Shown piece by piece: positions 6,812 to 12,750 of a stretch of DNA of 14,947 nucleotides (position 1 is its first letter; every line of letters begins with the position of its first letter). The stretch spans positions 1 through 14,947 of the forward strand of contig CAKTMK010000046.1 of the NCBI GenBank assembly GCA_934574045.1, written 5' to 3'. Below the pieces are notes generated by a model, which did no database searches, had not been told where the DNA came from, and saw nothing but the letters and a program-made list of their open reading frames with translations. The stretch comes from an uncultured Oscillibacter sp. GTDB taxonomy: Bacteria > Bacillota > Clostridia > Oscillospirales > Oscillospiraceae. Made by a program: the position numbers and the translations under genes.

Positions 6812-7330
6812 ATGCCTTTTTCCCTGATACCGGACCTGCTGTTTGAGGATTACGCCGCGGTGACACCCGCGCTGCTGCGGGAGCTGGGCGTGACGCTGCT
6901 TCTGAGCGACCTGGATTTCACGCTGGCAGCGAAGCGCACCCGCCGGCCCGATCAGGCGCTGAAGGACTACATCGCGGCGCTGGAGCGCGCGGGGATCGGC
7001 TTTATGATCGTCTCCAACAACCGCTCCGGGCGGCGGGTGACGGACTTCTGCGCAGAGCTGGGCGTGGAGTATCAGGGCCATGCGGGGAAACCCTCGCCCC
7101 GGGGCCTTCAAGCCGCCATGGCCCGCGCCGGGGCCGACGCGGCCCACACCGCCATGCTGGGCGACAAGCTGCTGACCGACTGCCTTGCCGCCAAGCGGGC
7201 GGGCGTTCTGGCCCTGACGGTGGAGCCGGTGGGCGGCGCGGTCACGCTCTGGCAGCGGGTGCTGCACGCCATGCAGGCCCCGTTCAAGGCGGCCTGCCGC
7301 CGCCGGATGGCGAAAAAAGTAAAAAAATGA
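6812..7330 (+). CDS. YqeG-family HAD-IIIA phosphatase
   Basis: A 172-residue haloacid-dehalogenase-fold hydrolase of the YqeG type, a conserved Firmicutes family predicted to act on phosphate esters; the physiological substrate is unknown. All four HAD motifs are present: D33-L-D35-F-T (nucleophile Asp33, acid Asp35), Ser68 in IVSNN, Lys93 in AGKPSP, and GDKLLTD with Asp118 and Asp123. The N-terminal LIPDLLFED is typical. Two positions differ from the usual family wording (DLDNTL, GDQLLTD) without losing catalytic residues. The C-terminus is basic (RRRMAKKVKK). ATG 6812 follows GGGAG with eight bases spacing. No terminator separates it from efp, but efp has its own promoter. Confidence 0.92.
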   Translation: MPFSLIPDLLFEDYAAVTPALLRELGVTLLLSDLDFTLAAKRTRRPDQALKDYIAALERAGIGFMIVSNNRSGRRVTDFCAELGVEYQGHAGKPSPRGLQAAMARAGADAAHTAMLGDKLLTDCLAAKRAGVLALTVEPVGGAVTLWQRVLHAMQAPFKAACRRRMAKKVKK

Positions 7331-7362
7331 CTTGCTTTTTCCGCAAATTTCATGAAAACCAC

Positions 7363-7391
7363 TTGCATTCATTTTATAGTTGGGGTAAAAT
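7363..7391 (+). promoter_or_regulatory. Promoter of efp
   Basis: TTGCAT (7363-7368), a 17-base spacer and TAAAAT (7386-7391), in a distinctly AT-rich intergenic region. Transcription would begin near 7398, leaving a leader of about 83 bases. Confidence 0.8.
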
Positions 7392-7424
7392 ACTCTAGGT
7401 TGTTTTGATTAAAAAGAAAATGCA

Positions 7425-7456
7425 GAGAAAATGTCCTCCCAACAGGTCGTTTTCTC
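7425..7456 (+). promoter_or_regulatory. Strong hairpin in the efp leader
   Basis: GAGAAAA (7425-7431) pairs with TTTTCTC (7450-7456); pairing continues inward through a U-G, a G-C, one mismatch and CCU/AGG to a six-base loop. The total is about 12 pairs. There is no T-tract after the right arm, so it is not an intrinsic terminator. It ends ten bases before the ribosome site AAGGAGG. Confidence 0.65.
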
Positions 7457-7480
7457 GTAGATTTGTAAGGAGGAAAAACT

Positions 7481-8050
7481 ATGCCTACGATTTCTGCCGG
7501 CGATTTCCGCAACGGCGTCACCTTTGAGATGGACGGAAAGGTCATGACGGTGGTGGAGTTCCAGCACGTCAAGCCCGGCAAGGGCGCTGCCTTTGTCCGC
7601 ACCAAGTACAAGAACGTGATGACCGGCGCCATCCGTGAGGAGTCCTTCAACCCCACCGCCAAGTTTGAGCAGGCTGTGGTGGAGCGCAGGGACGCCGAGT
7701 ACAGCTATCAGGACGGCGACCTGTACTACTTCATGGACCCGGAGACCTTCGACATGACCCCGCTCAACCGCGACGTGCTGGGCGACGCGTTCAAGTTCGT
7801 CAAGGAGAACACCGTCTGCAAGCTGGTCAGTTATAAGGGCAGCGTCTTTTCCGTGGAGGTCCCCAACTTCATGGATCTGGAGGTCACCGAGACGGAGCCT
7901 GGCCTGAAGGGCGACACCGCCACCAACGTTATGAAGCCCGCCACGCTGGAGACCGGCGCGGAGGTCAAGGTGCCGCTGTTCATCAATGCTGGCGATAAGA
8001 TCACCATCGACACTCGGACCGGCGAGTATCTTTCCCGCTGCAAGGACTAA
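7481..8050 (+). CDS. efp: Elongation factor P
   Basis: EF-P enters the ribosomal E site and rescues ribosomes stalled on consecutive prolines. The protein has 189 residues, standard length, with the three beta-barrel domains: an N-terminal KOW-like domain (SAGDFRNGVTFEMDGKVMTVVEF), the middle domain beginning near NVMTGAIREESF, and the C-terminal domain ending with VPLFINAGDKITIDTRTGEYLSR, the family signature. The modification-site loop is HVKPGKGAAF with Lys34 at the position modified in E. coli (beta-lysyl) and B. subtilis (5-aminopentanol). No modification gene is present here, so the modification cannot be inferred. An AAGGAGG ribosome site precedes the ATG, and a G/C hairpin terminator follows. 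The proline-rich tail of the TPM protein in this same window (270-300) is the sort of sequence that depends on EF-P. Confidence 0.98.
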   Translation: MPTISAGDFRNGVTFEMDGKVMTVVEFQHVKPGKGAAFVRTKYKNVMTGAIREESFNPTAKFEQAVVERRDAEYSYQDGDLYYFMDPETFDMTPLNRDVLGDAFKFVKENTVCKLVSYKGSVFSVEVPNFMDLEVTETEPGLKGDTATNVMKPATLETGAEVKVPLFINAGDKITIDTRTGEYLSRCKD

Positions 8051-8059
8051 GCAAATCGG

Positions 8060-8084
8060 AAGGGGGGACGCCGTCCCCCCTTTT
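8060..8084 (+). terminator. Intrinsic terminator after efp
   Basis: AAGGGGGGACG pairs with CGTCCCCCCTT around a three-base turn, followed by a short TTTT. It starts nine bases after the efp stop. The T-tract is short, so some read-through into the next gene is plausible. Confidence 0.75.
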
Positions 8085-8092
8085 GAATACCT

Positions 8093-8121
8093 CCGGAAAA
8101 GAGGAGATCTCTCTTTTCCGG
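8093..8121 (+). repeat. Large inverted repeat upstream of the CD1247-like gene
   Basis: CCGGAAAAGAG (8093-8103) and CTCTTTTCCGG (8111-8121) are perfect 11-base arms around a seven-base loop. It follows the efp terminator by nine bases and precedes the next start codon by 50. There is no T-tract after it, so it is more likely a leader or processing structure than a terminator. Confidence 0.75.
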
Positions 8122-8171
8122 CGTATATGAAAGTAGAAGCTGACAACATGACGATGAAAGGAGCGCAAGCT

Positions 8172-8609
8172 ATGGAAATCACCGAGAAGGTCGCTTACCT
8201 CAAGGGCCTGACCGAGGGTCTGGCGCTGGACACCGAGACGAAGGAGGGCAAGATCATCTCCGCGATGATCGACATTCTGGACGATATGGCTCTGGAGCTG
8301 CAGGACCATCAGGATCAGCTCACCGAGCTTTCCGACGGGCTGGACGCCGTCAGCGACGATCTGGAGGACGTGGAGGACATCGTTTACGATGTGGACGAAG
8401 CGGACTATGACGACGAGGACGAGGATGAGGAGGACGACGACAGCGAGGACTGCTACGCCACCACCTGCCCCACCTGCGAGGAGACGATCTACTTTGACGA
8501 GTCCATTCTGGAGGACGGCGAAGTGATCTGCCCCAACTGCGGCGAGAAGCTGGAGTTCGACCTGTCCGACGTTGAGGAAGACAACGGCGGCGAGGACGAC
8601 GGCGAATAA
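8172..8609 (+). CDS. CD1247-like acidic protein with C-terminal zinc ribbon
   Basis: A 145-residue protein of a clostridial family of unknown function, recognised by its N-terminus: MEITEKVAYLKGL, then EGLALDTETKEGK and a helical MIDILDDMALEL. Residues 28-70 look like a coiled coil rich in Leu/Asp/Glu. An almost purely acidic stretch follows (about 75-93), then a zinc-ribbon-like element with CPTC (Cys99, Cys102) and CPNCGEKLEFD (Cys120, Cys123). The protein is extremely acidic and has no signal or membrane segment. The ATG at 8172 was chosen for AAAGGAG eight bases upstream and for the family N-terminus; the frame is open further upstream into efp, but that stretch contains the hairpins. No clear promoter is seen, so it may depend on read-through from efp. 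Transcription-related function has been guessed for such acidic zinc proteins, but nothing here proves it. Confidence 0.85.
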   Translation: MEITEKVAYLKGLTEGLALDTETKEGKIISAMIDILDDMALELQDHQDQLTELSDGLDAVSDDLEDVEDIVYDVDEADYDDEDEDEEDDDSEDCYATTCPTCEETIYFDESILEDGEVICPNCGEKLEFDLSDVEEDNGGEDDGE

Positions 8610-8618
8610 ACTGTACAG

Positions 8619-8654
8619 GAAAAAGCGGACGGCCGACAGGCCGTCCGCTTTTTT
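8619..8654 (+). terminator. Intrinsic terminator of the CD1247-like gene
   Basis: GCGGACGGCC and GGCCGTCCGC form a perfect stem around GACA, with an A-run before and TTTTTT after. Confidence 0.96.
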
Positions 8655-8854
8655 GGCCGCTGGAGCGGCGCGGGAGAACGAAACAGGGAAAGCTGCGGCC
8701 CGCCCGTTTCTGCCGTCGCCGGCTGGGGCAGAACGGGAGAGATAGGAAGCGCGCGGAAGCGGCGCGGGAGGAACGAGCCGGGGTGGGACAAAACTCTGCC
8801 CACCGGCGTCCTGCTTGCTGGAGGGGCGCGGAAGATTCGCTTGCCCGTGCCGAC

Positions 8855-8873
8855 CCGCCGAAACAGTGCGGGG
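8855..8873. repeat. Direct repeat, copy 1
   Basis: CCGCCGAAACAGTGCGGGG recurs exactly 90 bases later (8945-8963) with only two differences (GG for AA). The repeat does not belong to a recognised gene. Confidence 0.6.
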
Positions 8874-8944
8874 AAGAGGACGGCTCAAAAACGGGGCCGC
8901 CGAGCTTCTTCTTTATTGAAGCCAAAGGGAACCGACGCCGCTGT

Positions 8945-8963
8945 CCGCCGGGACAGTGCGGGG
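8945..8963. repeat. Direct repeat, copy 2
   Basis: CCGCCGGGACAGTGCGGGG, the second copy; its first 12 bases are also the right part of a perfect hairpin (8941-8956). Confidence 0.6.
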
Positions 8964-9152
8964 GAATGGAGCAGGAGAGATCGGATCACCCCTCCGCTGA
9001 TTTTGTCTGCGACGGAGCGCCGCACATCACTTTTTCAGATGCGCGTTTTCATACGCAGCCTGCGCCGCAAAATATGTACGCAGACAGAGCTGCCGCACCC
9101 GGCGCGGGCGGTTCGGGACCTGAAAGAGATCTTCAGAACGTAAAAAGGCAAA

Positions 9153-9188
9153 GAAAAATCCCCAGAACCAGACGGTTCCGGGGATTTT
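9153..9188 (-). terminator. Intrinsic terminator of tRNA-Gln
   Basis: Read on the minus strand, AATCCCCGGAACC and GGTTCTGGGGATT pair around a four-base loop (one G-U pair) and are followed by TTTTTCTTT. The hairpin begins directly at the encoded CCA end. Confidence 0.9.
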
Positions 9189-9261
9189 GGCAGCGGGTGA
9201 AGGATTCGAACCCTCACAGACGGAGTCAGAGTCCGGCGTGCTACCATTACACAAACCCGCT
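9188..9261 (-). tRNA. tRNA-Gln (anticodon CUG)
   Basis: The minus strand folds into a full cloverleaf of 74 bases including an encoded CCA. The acceptor stem is AGCGGGT/ACCCGCT (seven pairs) with discriminator G. The D stem is GUGU/GCAC with an AAUGGUA loop. The anticodon loop is CUCUGAC, anticodon CUG for glutamine. The variable loop is CUGU, and the T stem GAGGG/CCUUC (one G-U) carries loop UUCGAAU. The outermost anticodon-stem position (27-43) is a C-U mismatch, unusual but flanked by a possible 26-44 G-C pair. The gene has its own consensus promoter and terminator. In a GC-rich genome a CAG-reading glutamine tRNA is expected. Confidence 0.95.
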
Positions 9262-9299
9262 ATTTCTCTGCGCGGCACCTTGCGCAACGAACAGATATT

Positions 9300-9327
9300 A
9301 TTATACAAAAAGCGGGCGATTTGTCAA
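9300..9327 (-). promoter_or_regulatory. Promoter of tRNA-Gln
   Basis: On the minus strand, a perfect TTGACA (9327-9322), a 16-base spacer and a perfect TATAAT (9305-9300). It lies about 39 bases upstream of the first base of the tRNA. Confidence 0.9.
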
Positions 9328-9410
9328 CCCCTTTTTCCAAAAAAATCGGAAAATCTGAAAAAACCTTCCGCCGCGGCCGCGAAACCCCTGCGGCGCGGGG
9401 CGGAGAGGGC

Positions 9411-9439
9411 TTGCAAAGGCGGCTGGCGCGTGCTATAAT
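9411..9439 (+). promoter_or_regulatory. Promoter of the HMA-ZIP operon
   Basis: TTGCAA (9411-9416), a 17-base spacer and TATAAT (9434-9439) with an extended -10 TGC. The expected start is near 9446. Confidence 0.85.
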
Positions 9440-9447
9440 GCGTCGGA

Positions 9448-9465
9448 GGTTAGAGAAAGCTAACC
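9448..9465. promoter_or_regulatory. Dyad GGTTAG-N6-CTAACC, candidate operator of the HMA-ZIP operon
   Basis: A perfect six-base dyad begins about two bases after the predicted transcription start, a classic repressor position. AGGTTAG/CTAACC half-sites resemble those of DtxR-family metal regulators, although the usual DtxR/IdeR spacing is shorter. It could equally be an RNA hairpin. Confidence 0.5.
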
Positions 9466-9509
9466 ACGTAAGGCGCGGTGCGCTGACGAAGCAAAGGAGC
9501 GAAAGCCAT

Positions 9510-9764
9510 ATGAAAAAGATCATTTTGGAAGTGGACGGCATGATGTGCGGAATGTGCGAGAGCCACGTGAACGAGGCCGTCCGCAAGGCGTTTGCGGTGA
9601 AAAAGGTGACCTCCTCCCACACCAAGGGGGAGACGGTGATCGTGACGGAGGAGGACATCCCGGAGGACGCCCTGCGCCGCGCGGTGGACGCCACCGGCTA
9701 CACGGTCCGTTCCGTGCGGACGGAGCCGTACAAAAAGGGCCTGTTCGGCGGTTTGTTTTCCTGA
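9510..9764 (+). CDS. Small HMA-domain (heavy-metal-associated) protein
   Basis: An 84-residue soluble protein with a single ferredoxin-like HMA domain, as in copper chaperones: KKIILEVDGMMCGMCESHV with the metal-binding CxxC at Cys13 and Cys16, then VNEAVRKAFAVKKV, and ALRRAVDATGYTVRSV as the last helix and strand. The loop reads MMCGMC rather than the copper-chaperone MTCxxC, so the metal is uncertain. After the domain a short tail ends KKGLFGGLFS. The ATG at 9510 follows AAAGGAG by ten bases. A ZIP transporter gene starts 36 bases after its stop, so both probably share one transcript and one metal task, such as delivering or buffering a divalent or thiophilic metal. No copper ATPase is present in the window. 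Confidence 0.88.
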   Translation: MKKIILEVDGMMCGMCESHVNEAVRKAFAVKKVTSSHTKGETVIVTEEDIPEDALRRAVDATGYTVRSVRTEPYKKGLFGGLFS

Positions 9765-9800
9765 AATACGGGAAAACTGCCGCGGAAGGGAGGCGCTGAG

Positions 9801-10580
9801 ATGCTGACCGTTTTTTACGGGCTTCTGATCCCCTTTGCGGGGACCTCGCTGGGGGCCGCCTGCGTGTTTTTCATGCGGGGCGCATTGCGGGACGGCGTGC
9901 AGCGGAGCCTGACCGGCTTTGCCGCCGGGGTGATGGTGGCGGCGTCCGTCTGGAGCCTGCTGCTGCCCGCGATGGATCAGGCGGCGGAGCAGGGGGAGCC
10001 GGCGTTCCTGCCCGCCGCGGCGGGCTTCTGGCTGGGGATCTTCTTCCTGCTGGCGCTGGATCATCTGGTGCCCCATCTGCACCAGAAGAGCGAGCGGGCG
10101 GAGGGACCGGCCAGCCGCCTGCGCCGGACCACCATGCTGGCGCTGGCCGTCACGCTGCACAACATTCCGGAGGGGATGGCGGTGGGCGCGGCCTACGCCG
10201 GGATGCTGGCGGGCGGCGCGCACATCTCTGCGGCGGGCGCGCTGGCCCTGTCCGTGGGCATCGCCATTCAGAATTTCCCGGAGGGGGCCATCGTTTCCAT
10301 GCCCCTGCGGGCAGAGGGAATGAGCAGGCCGTCCGCCTTTCTCGGCGGCGTGCTCTCCGGGGCGGTGGAGCCGGTGGGCGCGGCGGTCACGGTGCTGGCG
10401 GCGTCGCGGATCGTCCCGTCGCTGCCGTATCTTCTCAGCTTTGCCGCCGGAGCCATGATCTACGTGGTGGTGGAGGAGCTGATCCCGGAGGCGTCTCAGG
10501 GCGAGCATTCCCACGCGGGCGTGCTGTCCTTTGCGGCGGGGTTCACCGCCATGATGTGTCTGGATACCGCGCTGGGCTGA
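9801..10580 (+). CDS. ZIP-family metal transporter (GufA-like)
   Basis: A 259-residue membrane protein with about eight transmembrane segments. ZIP hallmarks: ALDHLVPHLH (85-94), HNIPEGMAVG (120-129) in segment 4 and QNFPEGAIVSMP (157-168) in segment 5, giving the binuclear metal site, and VVVEELIPEAS (222-232) near the end. ZIP proteins move zinc, iron or manganese into the cytoplasm, and GufA-type members are broad in substrate. A loop with His residues (HLHQKSERAEG) after segment 3 may bind metal. The ribosome site AAGGGAGG is seven bases from the ATG. It is the second gene after the HMA protein and is followed by a hairpin terminator. Direction and metal are not shown by the sequence. Confidence 0.92.
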   Translation: MLTVFYGLLIPFAGTSLGAACVFFMRGALRDGVQRSLTGFAAGVMVAASVWSLLLPAMDQAAEQGEPAFLPAAAGFWLGIFFLLALDHLVPHLHQKSERAEGPASRLRRTTMLALAVTLHNIPEGMAVGAAYAGMLAGGAHISAAGALALSVGIAIQNFPEGAIVSMPLRAEGMSRPSAFLGGVLSGAVEPVGAAVTVLAASRIVPSLPYLLSFAAGAMIYVVVEELIPEASQGEHSHAGVLSFAAGFTAMMCLDTALG

Positions 10581-10583
10581 ACC

Positions 10584-10614
10584 GCGCCGGGGGACTGAGG
10601 TCCTCCGGCGCTTT
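10584..10614 (+). terminator. Terminator of the HMA-ZIP operon
   Basis: A 12-pair stem (GCGCCGGGGGAC with GTCCTCCGGCGC, one G-U) with a TGAG loop, three bases after the ZIP stop. Only TTT follows, so it may be leaky. Confidence 0.75.
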
Positions 10615-10641
10615 CCACCTGCCGTTTTATGGGAGTTTTAC

Positions 10642-10671
10642 TTGACCGGACGGACGCGCAGGGGGTATAAT
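10642..10671 (+). promoter_or_regulatory. Promoter of the xpaC-telA-TPM operon
   Basis: TTGACC (10642-10647), an 18-base spacer and a perfect TATAAT (10666-10671). The expected start is near 10678, giving a leader of about 92 bases. Confidence 0.85.
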
Positions 10672-10679
10672 ACCGCCAA

Positions 10680-10740
10680 GGGCGGCTGCGCCGCCCTGCG
10701 CCCGCTTGAGCGCCTGCGCGCTCCGAAGCGCGGCGCTTTG
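10680..10740 (+). promoter_or_regulatory. Three consecutive hairpins in the xpaC leader
   Basis: GGGCGGC-TGC-GCCGCCC (10680-10696), GAGCGC-CTGC-GCGCTC (10708-10723) and CGAAGCG-CGG-CGCTTTG (10724-10740) are three compact perfect or near-perfect stems with three- or four-base loops. They fill nearly the whole leader before the ribosome site. No T-tract follows any of them. Confidence 0.6.
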
Positions 10741-10769
10741 CAAATCCGGCGGAAATAAGGAGACCGTTT

Positions 10770-11471
10770 ATGACCGTTCACAAGCCCACGGCGCCGTTTT
10801 ACGCGGTGGCCGCCGCCGCCCTCGGGTACGCGGCGCTGTTCCCGCTGTACCGGCCCGTTCATTTCGCTCTGCTGGCGGCGATCTCGCTGGCGGTGTTTTT
10901 CGGCGTGACGCTGCTGTGCCGCGGAGCTGCGCCGAAGACCGCGCCCGCAGAGAAAAAGCCCGTCCAGCCCAAGGAATCCTCCACCGGGAATGCCGAGCTG
11001 GACAAAATGCTCAAGGACGGCGCGCTGGCCATTCAGGAGATGAAGCGGCTGGACGCCGGCATCGCCGATCCGGGTATCTCCGCCGACATCGTGCGGCTGG
11101 AGCAGGTGTCCCAGCAGATCTTCGATCTCGTGCGGAACGACCCGTCCAAGCTGCCCCAGATCCGCAAGTTCATGGACTATTACCTGCCCACCACGCTCAA
11201 GCTGCTCAACGCCTATGACCGGGCGGCGGCCACCGGCGTGAAGGGGGAGAATATCGACTCCCTGCTGGCCAAGGTGGAGGGCATGATGCGCACCGTGGTG
11301 GCGGCCTTTGAAAAGCAGCTGGACAGCCTGTTCGGCAGCGAGAATCTGGACATTTCCACGGACATCACCGTGCTGGAGACCATGATGGCCCGGGAGGGCC
11401 TTGTGGGCGATCAGCTTCACGCCCAGGGAAGGACCGAGCCGCCGGACGACGGCATCAAGCTGGAGCTTTGA
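10770..11471 (+). CDS. XpaC-like membrane protein (5-bromo-4-chloroindolyl phosphate hydrolysis family)
   Basis: A 233-residue protein with two adjacent N-terminal membrane segments (about residues 9-27 and 31-50), a charged linker (about 51-75), and a helical cytoplasmic part (75-215). That part contains ELDKMLKDGALAIQEMKRLD, VSQQIFDLVRNDPSKLPQIR and the family motif FMDYYLPTTLKLLNAYD, then EKQLDSLFGSENLDISTDI and VLETMMAREGL. These are typical of XpaC, named from a colorimetric phosphatase phenotype in Bacillus; real catalytic activity was never established. XpaC genes usually sit directly before telA, as here (32 bases apart), which suggests joint action at the membrane. The ATG at 10770 follows AAGGAGA by seven bases. 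Confidence 0.88.
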   Translation: MTVHKPTAPFYAVAAAALGYAALFPLYRPVHFALLAAISLAVFFGVTLLCRGAAPKTAPAEKKPVQPKESSTGNAELDKMLKDGALAIQEMKRLDAGIADPGISADIVRLEQVSQQIFDLVRNDPSKLPQIRKFMDYYLPTTLKLLNAYDRAAATGVKGENIDSLLAKVEGMMRTVVAAFEKQLDSLFGSENLDISTDITVLETMMAREGLVGDQLHAQGRTEPPDDGIKLEL

Positions 11472-11503
11472 AACGGAACGAACGATAAATGGAGGAGAAC
11501 AAT

Positions 11504-12685
11504 ATGGCTGACAATCAGATCCCCGAGCTGACTCTGGACCCCACGCCCACGGCGGCCGCCGCTGCGGTCCCGGAGCTGACGCTGGATAACCCGATCCCCA
11601 CCCCCGCCGTCCCCGCGCCGGAGGAACCCAAGCCGGAGGTCATCCCCGTGAAGATGGACGAGGACCTTCTCAACGATCAGGAAAAGCAGGCCGTGGCCGA
11701 GTTTTCCAAGAAGATCGACATCTCCGATTCCAACATGATCCTGCAGTACGGCGCGGCGGCGCAGAAGAACGTGGCGGGCTTTTCCGAGAGCGCGCTGCGC
11801 TCCGTCAAGACCAAGGATCTGGGCGACGTGGGCAAGTCCCTGTCCGAGCTGGTGGTGGAGCTGAAGGGCTTCGGCGAGGACGAGGAGAAGAAGGGCCTGT
11901 TCGGCATGTTCAAAAAGGCCGGGAACAAGGTCGAGACCATGAAGGCCCAGTATTCCAAGGTGGAGACCAATGTGGACCGCATCGCCCGCGAGTTGGAGCA
12001 GCATCAGATCACGCTGATGAAGGACGTGGCGATGTTCGACCAGATGTATGAGCTGAACCTGAAGTATTACAAGGAGCTGACCATGTACATTCTGGCCGGC
12101 AAGCGCAAGCTCAACGAGTACCGCGCCGGCGAGCTGGAGGAGCTGCGCAAAAAGGCGGAGGCCAGCGGCACGCAGGAGGATGCCCAGAACTACAACGACA
12201 AGGTCCAGATGTGCGAGCGGTTTGAAAAGAAGATCCACGATCTGGAGCTGACCCGCATGATCTCCGTTCAGATGGGGCCGCAGACCCGGATGCTCCAGAA
12301 CAACGACACGCTGATGGTGGAGAAGATCCAGTCCTCTCTGGTCAATACCATCCCCCTGTGGAAGAGCCAGATGGTGCTGGCGCTGGGGCTGGAGCACAGC
12401 CGTCAGGCCACCGCGGCGCAGACTGCCGTGACCAACATGACCAACGAGCTGCTCAAGAAGAACGCCGATATGCTGAAGATGGGCACCATCGCCGCCGCCA
12501 AGGAGGCGGAGCGCTCCGTGGTGGACATCGAGACGCTGGAGCATACCAATCAGCAGCTCATCTCCACGCTGGACGAGGTCATGAACATCCAGCGGGACGG
12601 CGCGGCGAAGCGCCGGGCCGCGGAGGTGGAGCTGGGCCGCATCGAGGGCGAGCTGAAGCAGAAGCTCATGGAGCTTCACAACTGA
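11504..12685 (+). CDS. TelA-family toxic-anion-resistance protein
   Basis: A 393-residue soluble, helical protein of the TelA family. The family is linked by genetics to tellurite, cell-wall antibiotic and bacteriocin tolerance; the biochemical role is unknown. The N-terminus (1-50) is Pro/Ala-rich and repeats PELTLD twice. The helical body then runs from about residue 55, with FSKKIDISDSNMILQYGAAAQK, SESALRSVKTKDLGDVGKSL, KKGLFGMFKKAGNKVE, the central MKDVAMFDQMYELNLKYYKE with LAGKRKLNEY, and TIPLWKSQMVLALGLEHSRQ, which are family signatures. ATG 11504 is the start because GGAGGAG (11491-11497) is its ribosome site; the in-frame ATG at 11489 overlaps that site and has none of its own. It lies 32 bases after the XpaC-like gene. 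Confidence 0.93.
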   Translation: MADNQIPELTLDPTPTAAAAAVPELTLDNPIPTPAVPAPEEPKPEVIPVKMDEDLLNDQEKQAVAEFSKKIDISDSNMILQYGAAAQKNVAGFSESALRSVKTKDLGDVGKSLSELVVELKGFGEDEEKKGLFGMFKKAGNKVETMKAQYSKVETNVDRIARELEQHQITLMKDVAMFDQMYELNLKYYKELTMYILAGKRKLNEYRAGELEELRKKAEASGTQEDAQNYNDKVQMCERFEKKIHDLELTRMISVQMGPQTRMLQNNDTLMVEKIQSSLVNTIPLWKSQMVLALGLEHSRQATAAQTAVTNMTNELLKKNADMLKMGTIAAAKEAERSVVDIETLEHTNQQLISTLDEVMNIQRDGAAKRRAAEVELGRIEGELKQKLMELHN

Positions 12686-12688
12686 CCG

Positions 12689-12710
12689 CCGCCCGTCCGT
12701 GCGCGGGCGG
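12689..12710 (+). repeat. Intercistronic hairpin between telA-like and TPM genes
   Basis: CCGCCCG and CGGGCGG form a seven-pair GC-only stem with an eight-base loop, four bases after the telA-like stop codon. No T-tract follows, so it may tune stability or expression within the operon rather than end it. Confidence 0.5.
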
Positions 12711-12750
12711 GACCGGCAGACCGGCGGGAGCCGAAAGAACGAGGTAAACA

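Larger units (their letters stand above)
8655..9152. other. Gene-free region with repeats and small hairpins
   Basis: No open frame in these 498 bases combines a ribosome site with a recognisable protein. Visible structures are: an imperfect hairpin at about 8709-8738 (CCGTTTCTGCC with GGCAGAACGGG); GGTGGG with CCCACC at about 8782-8804; a perfect CTGTCC-GCCG-GGACAG hairpin at 8941-8956; and a 19-base near-identical direct repeat (8855-8873 and 8945-8963). It may be decayed sequence or hold an unrecognised RNA. Confidence 0.5.

Noticed and set aside
8841..9143. A 100-codon frame with a repeated RR(N/D)SAG in the gene-free region
   Set aside because: No ribosome site, no family resemblance; the repeat reflects the 90-base-spaced DNA repeat. 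Left as a DNA repeat.
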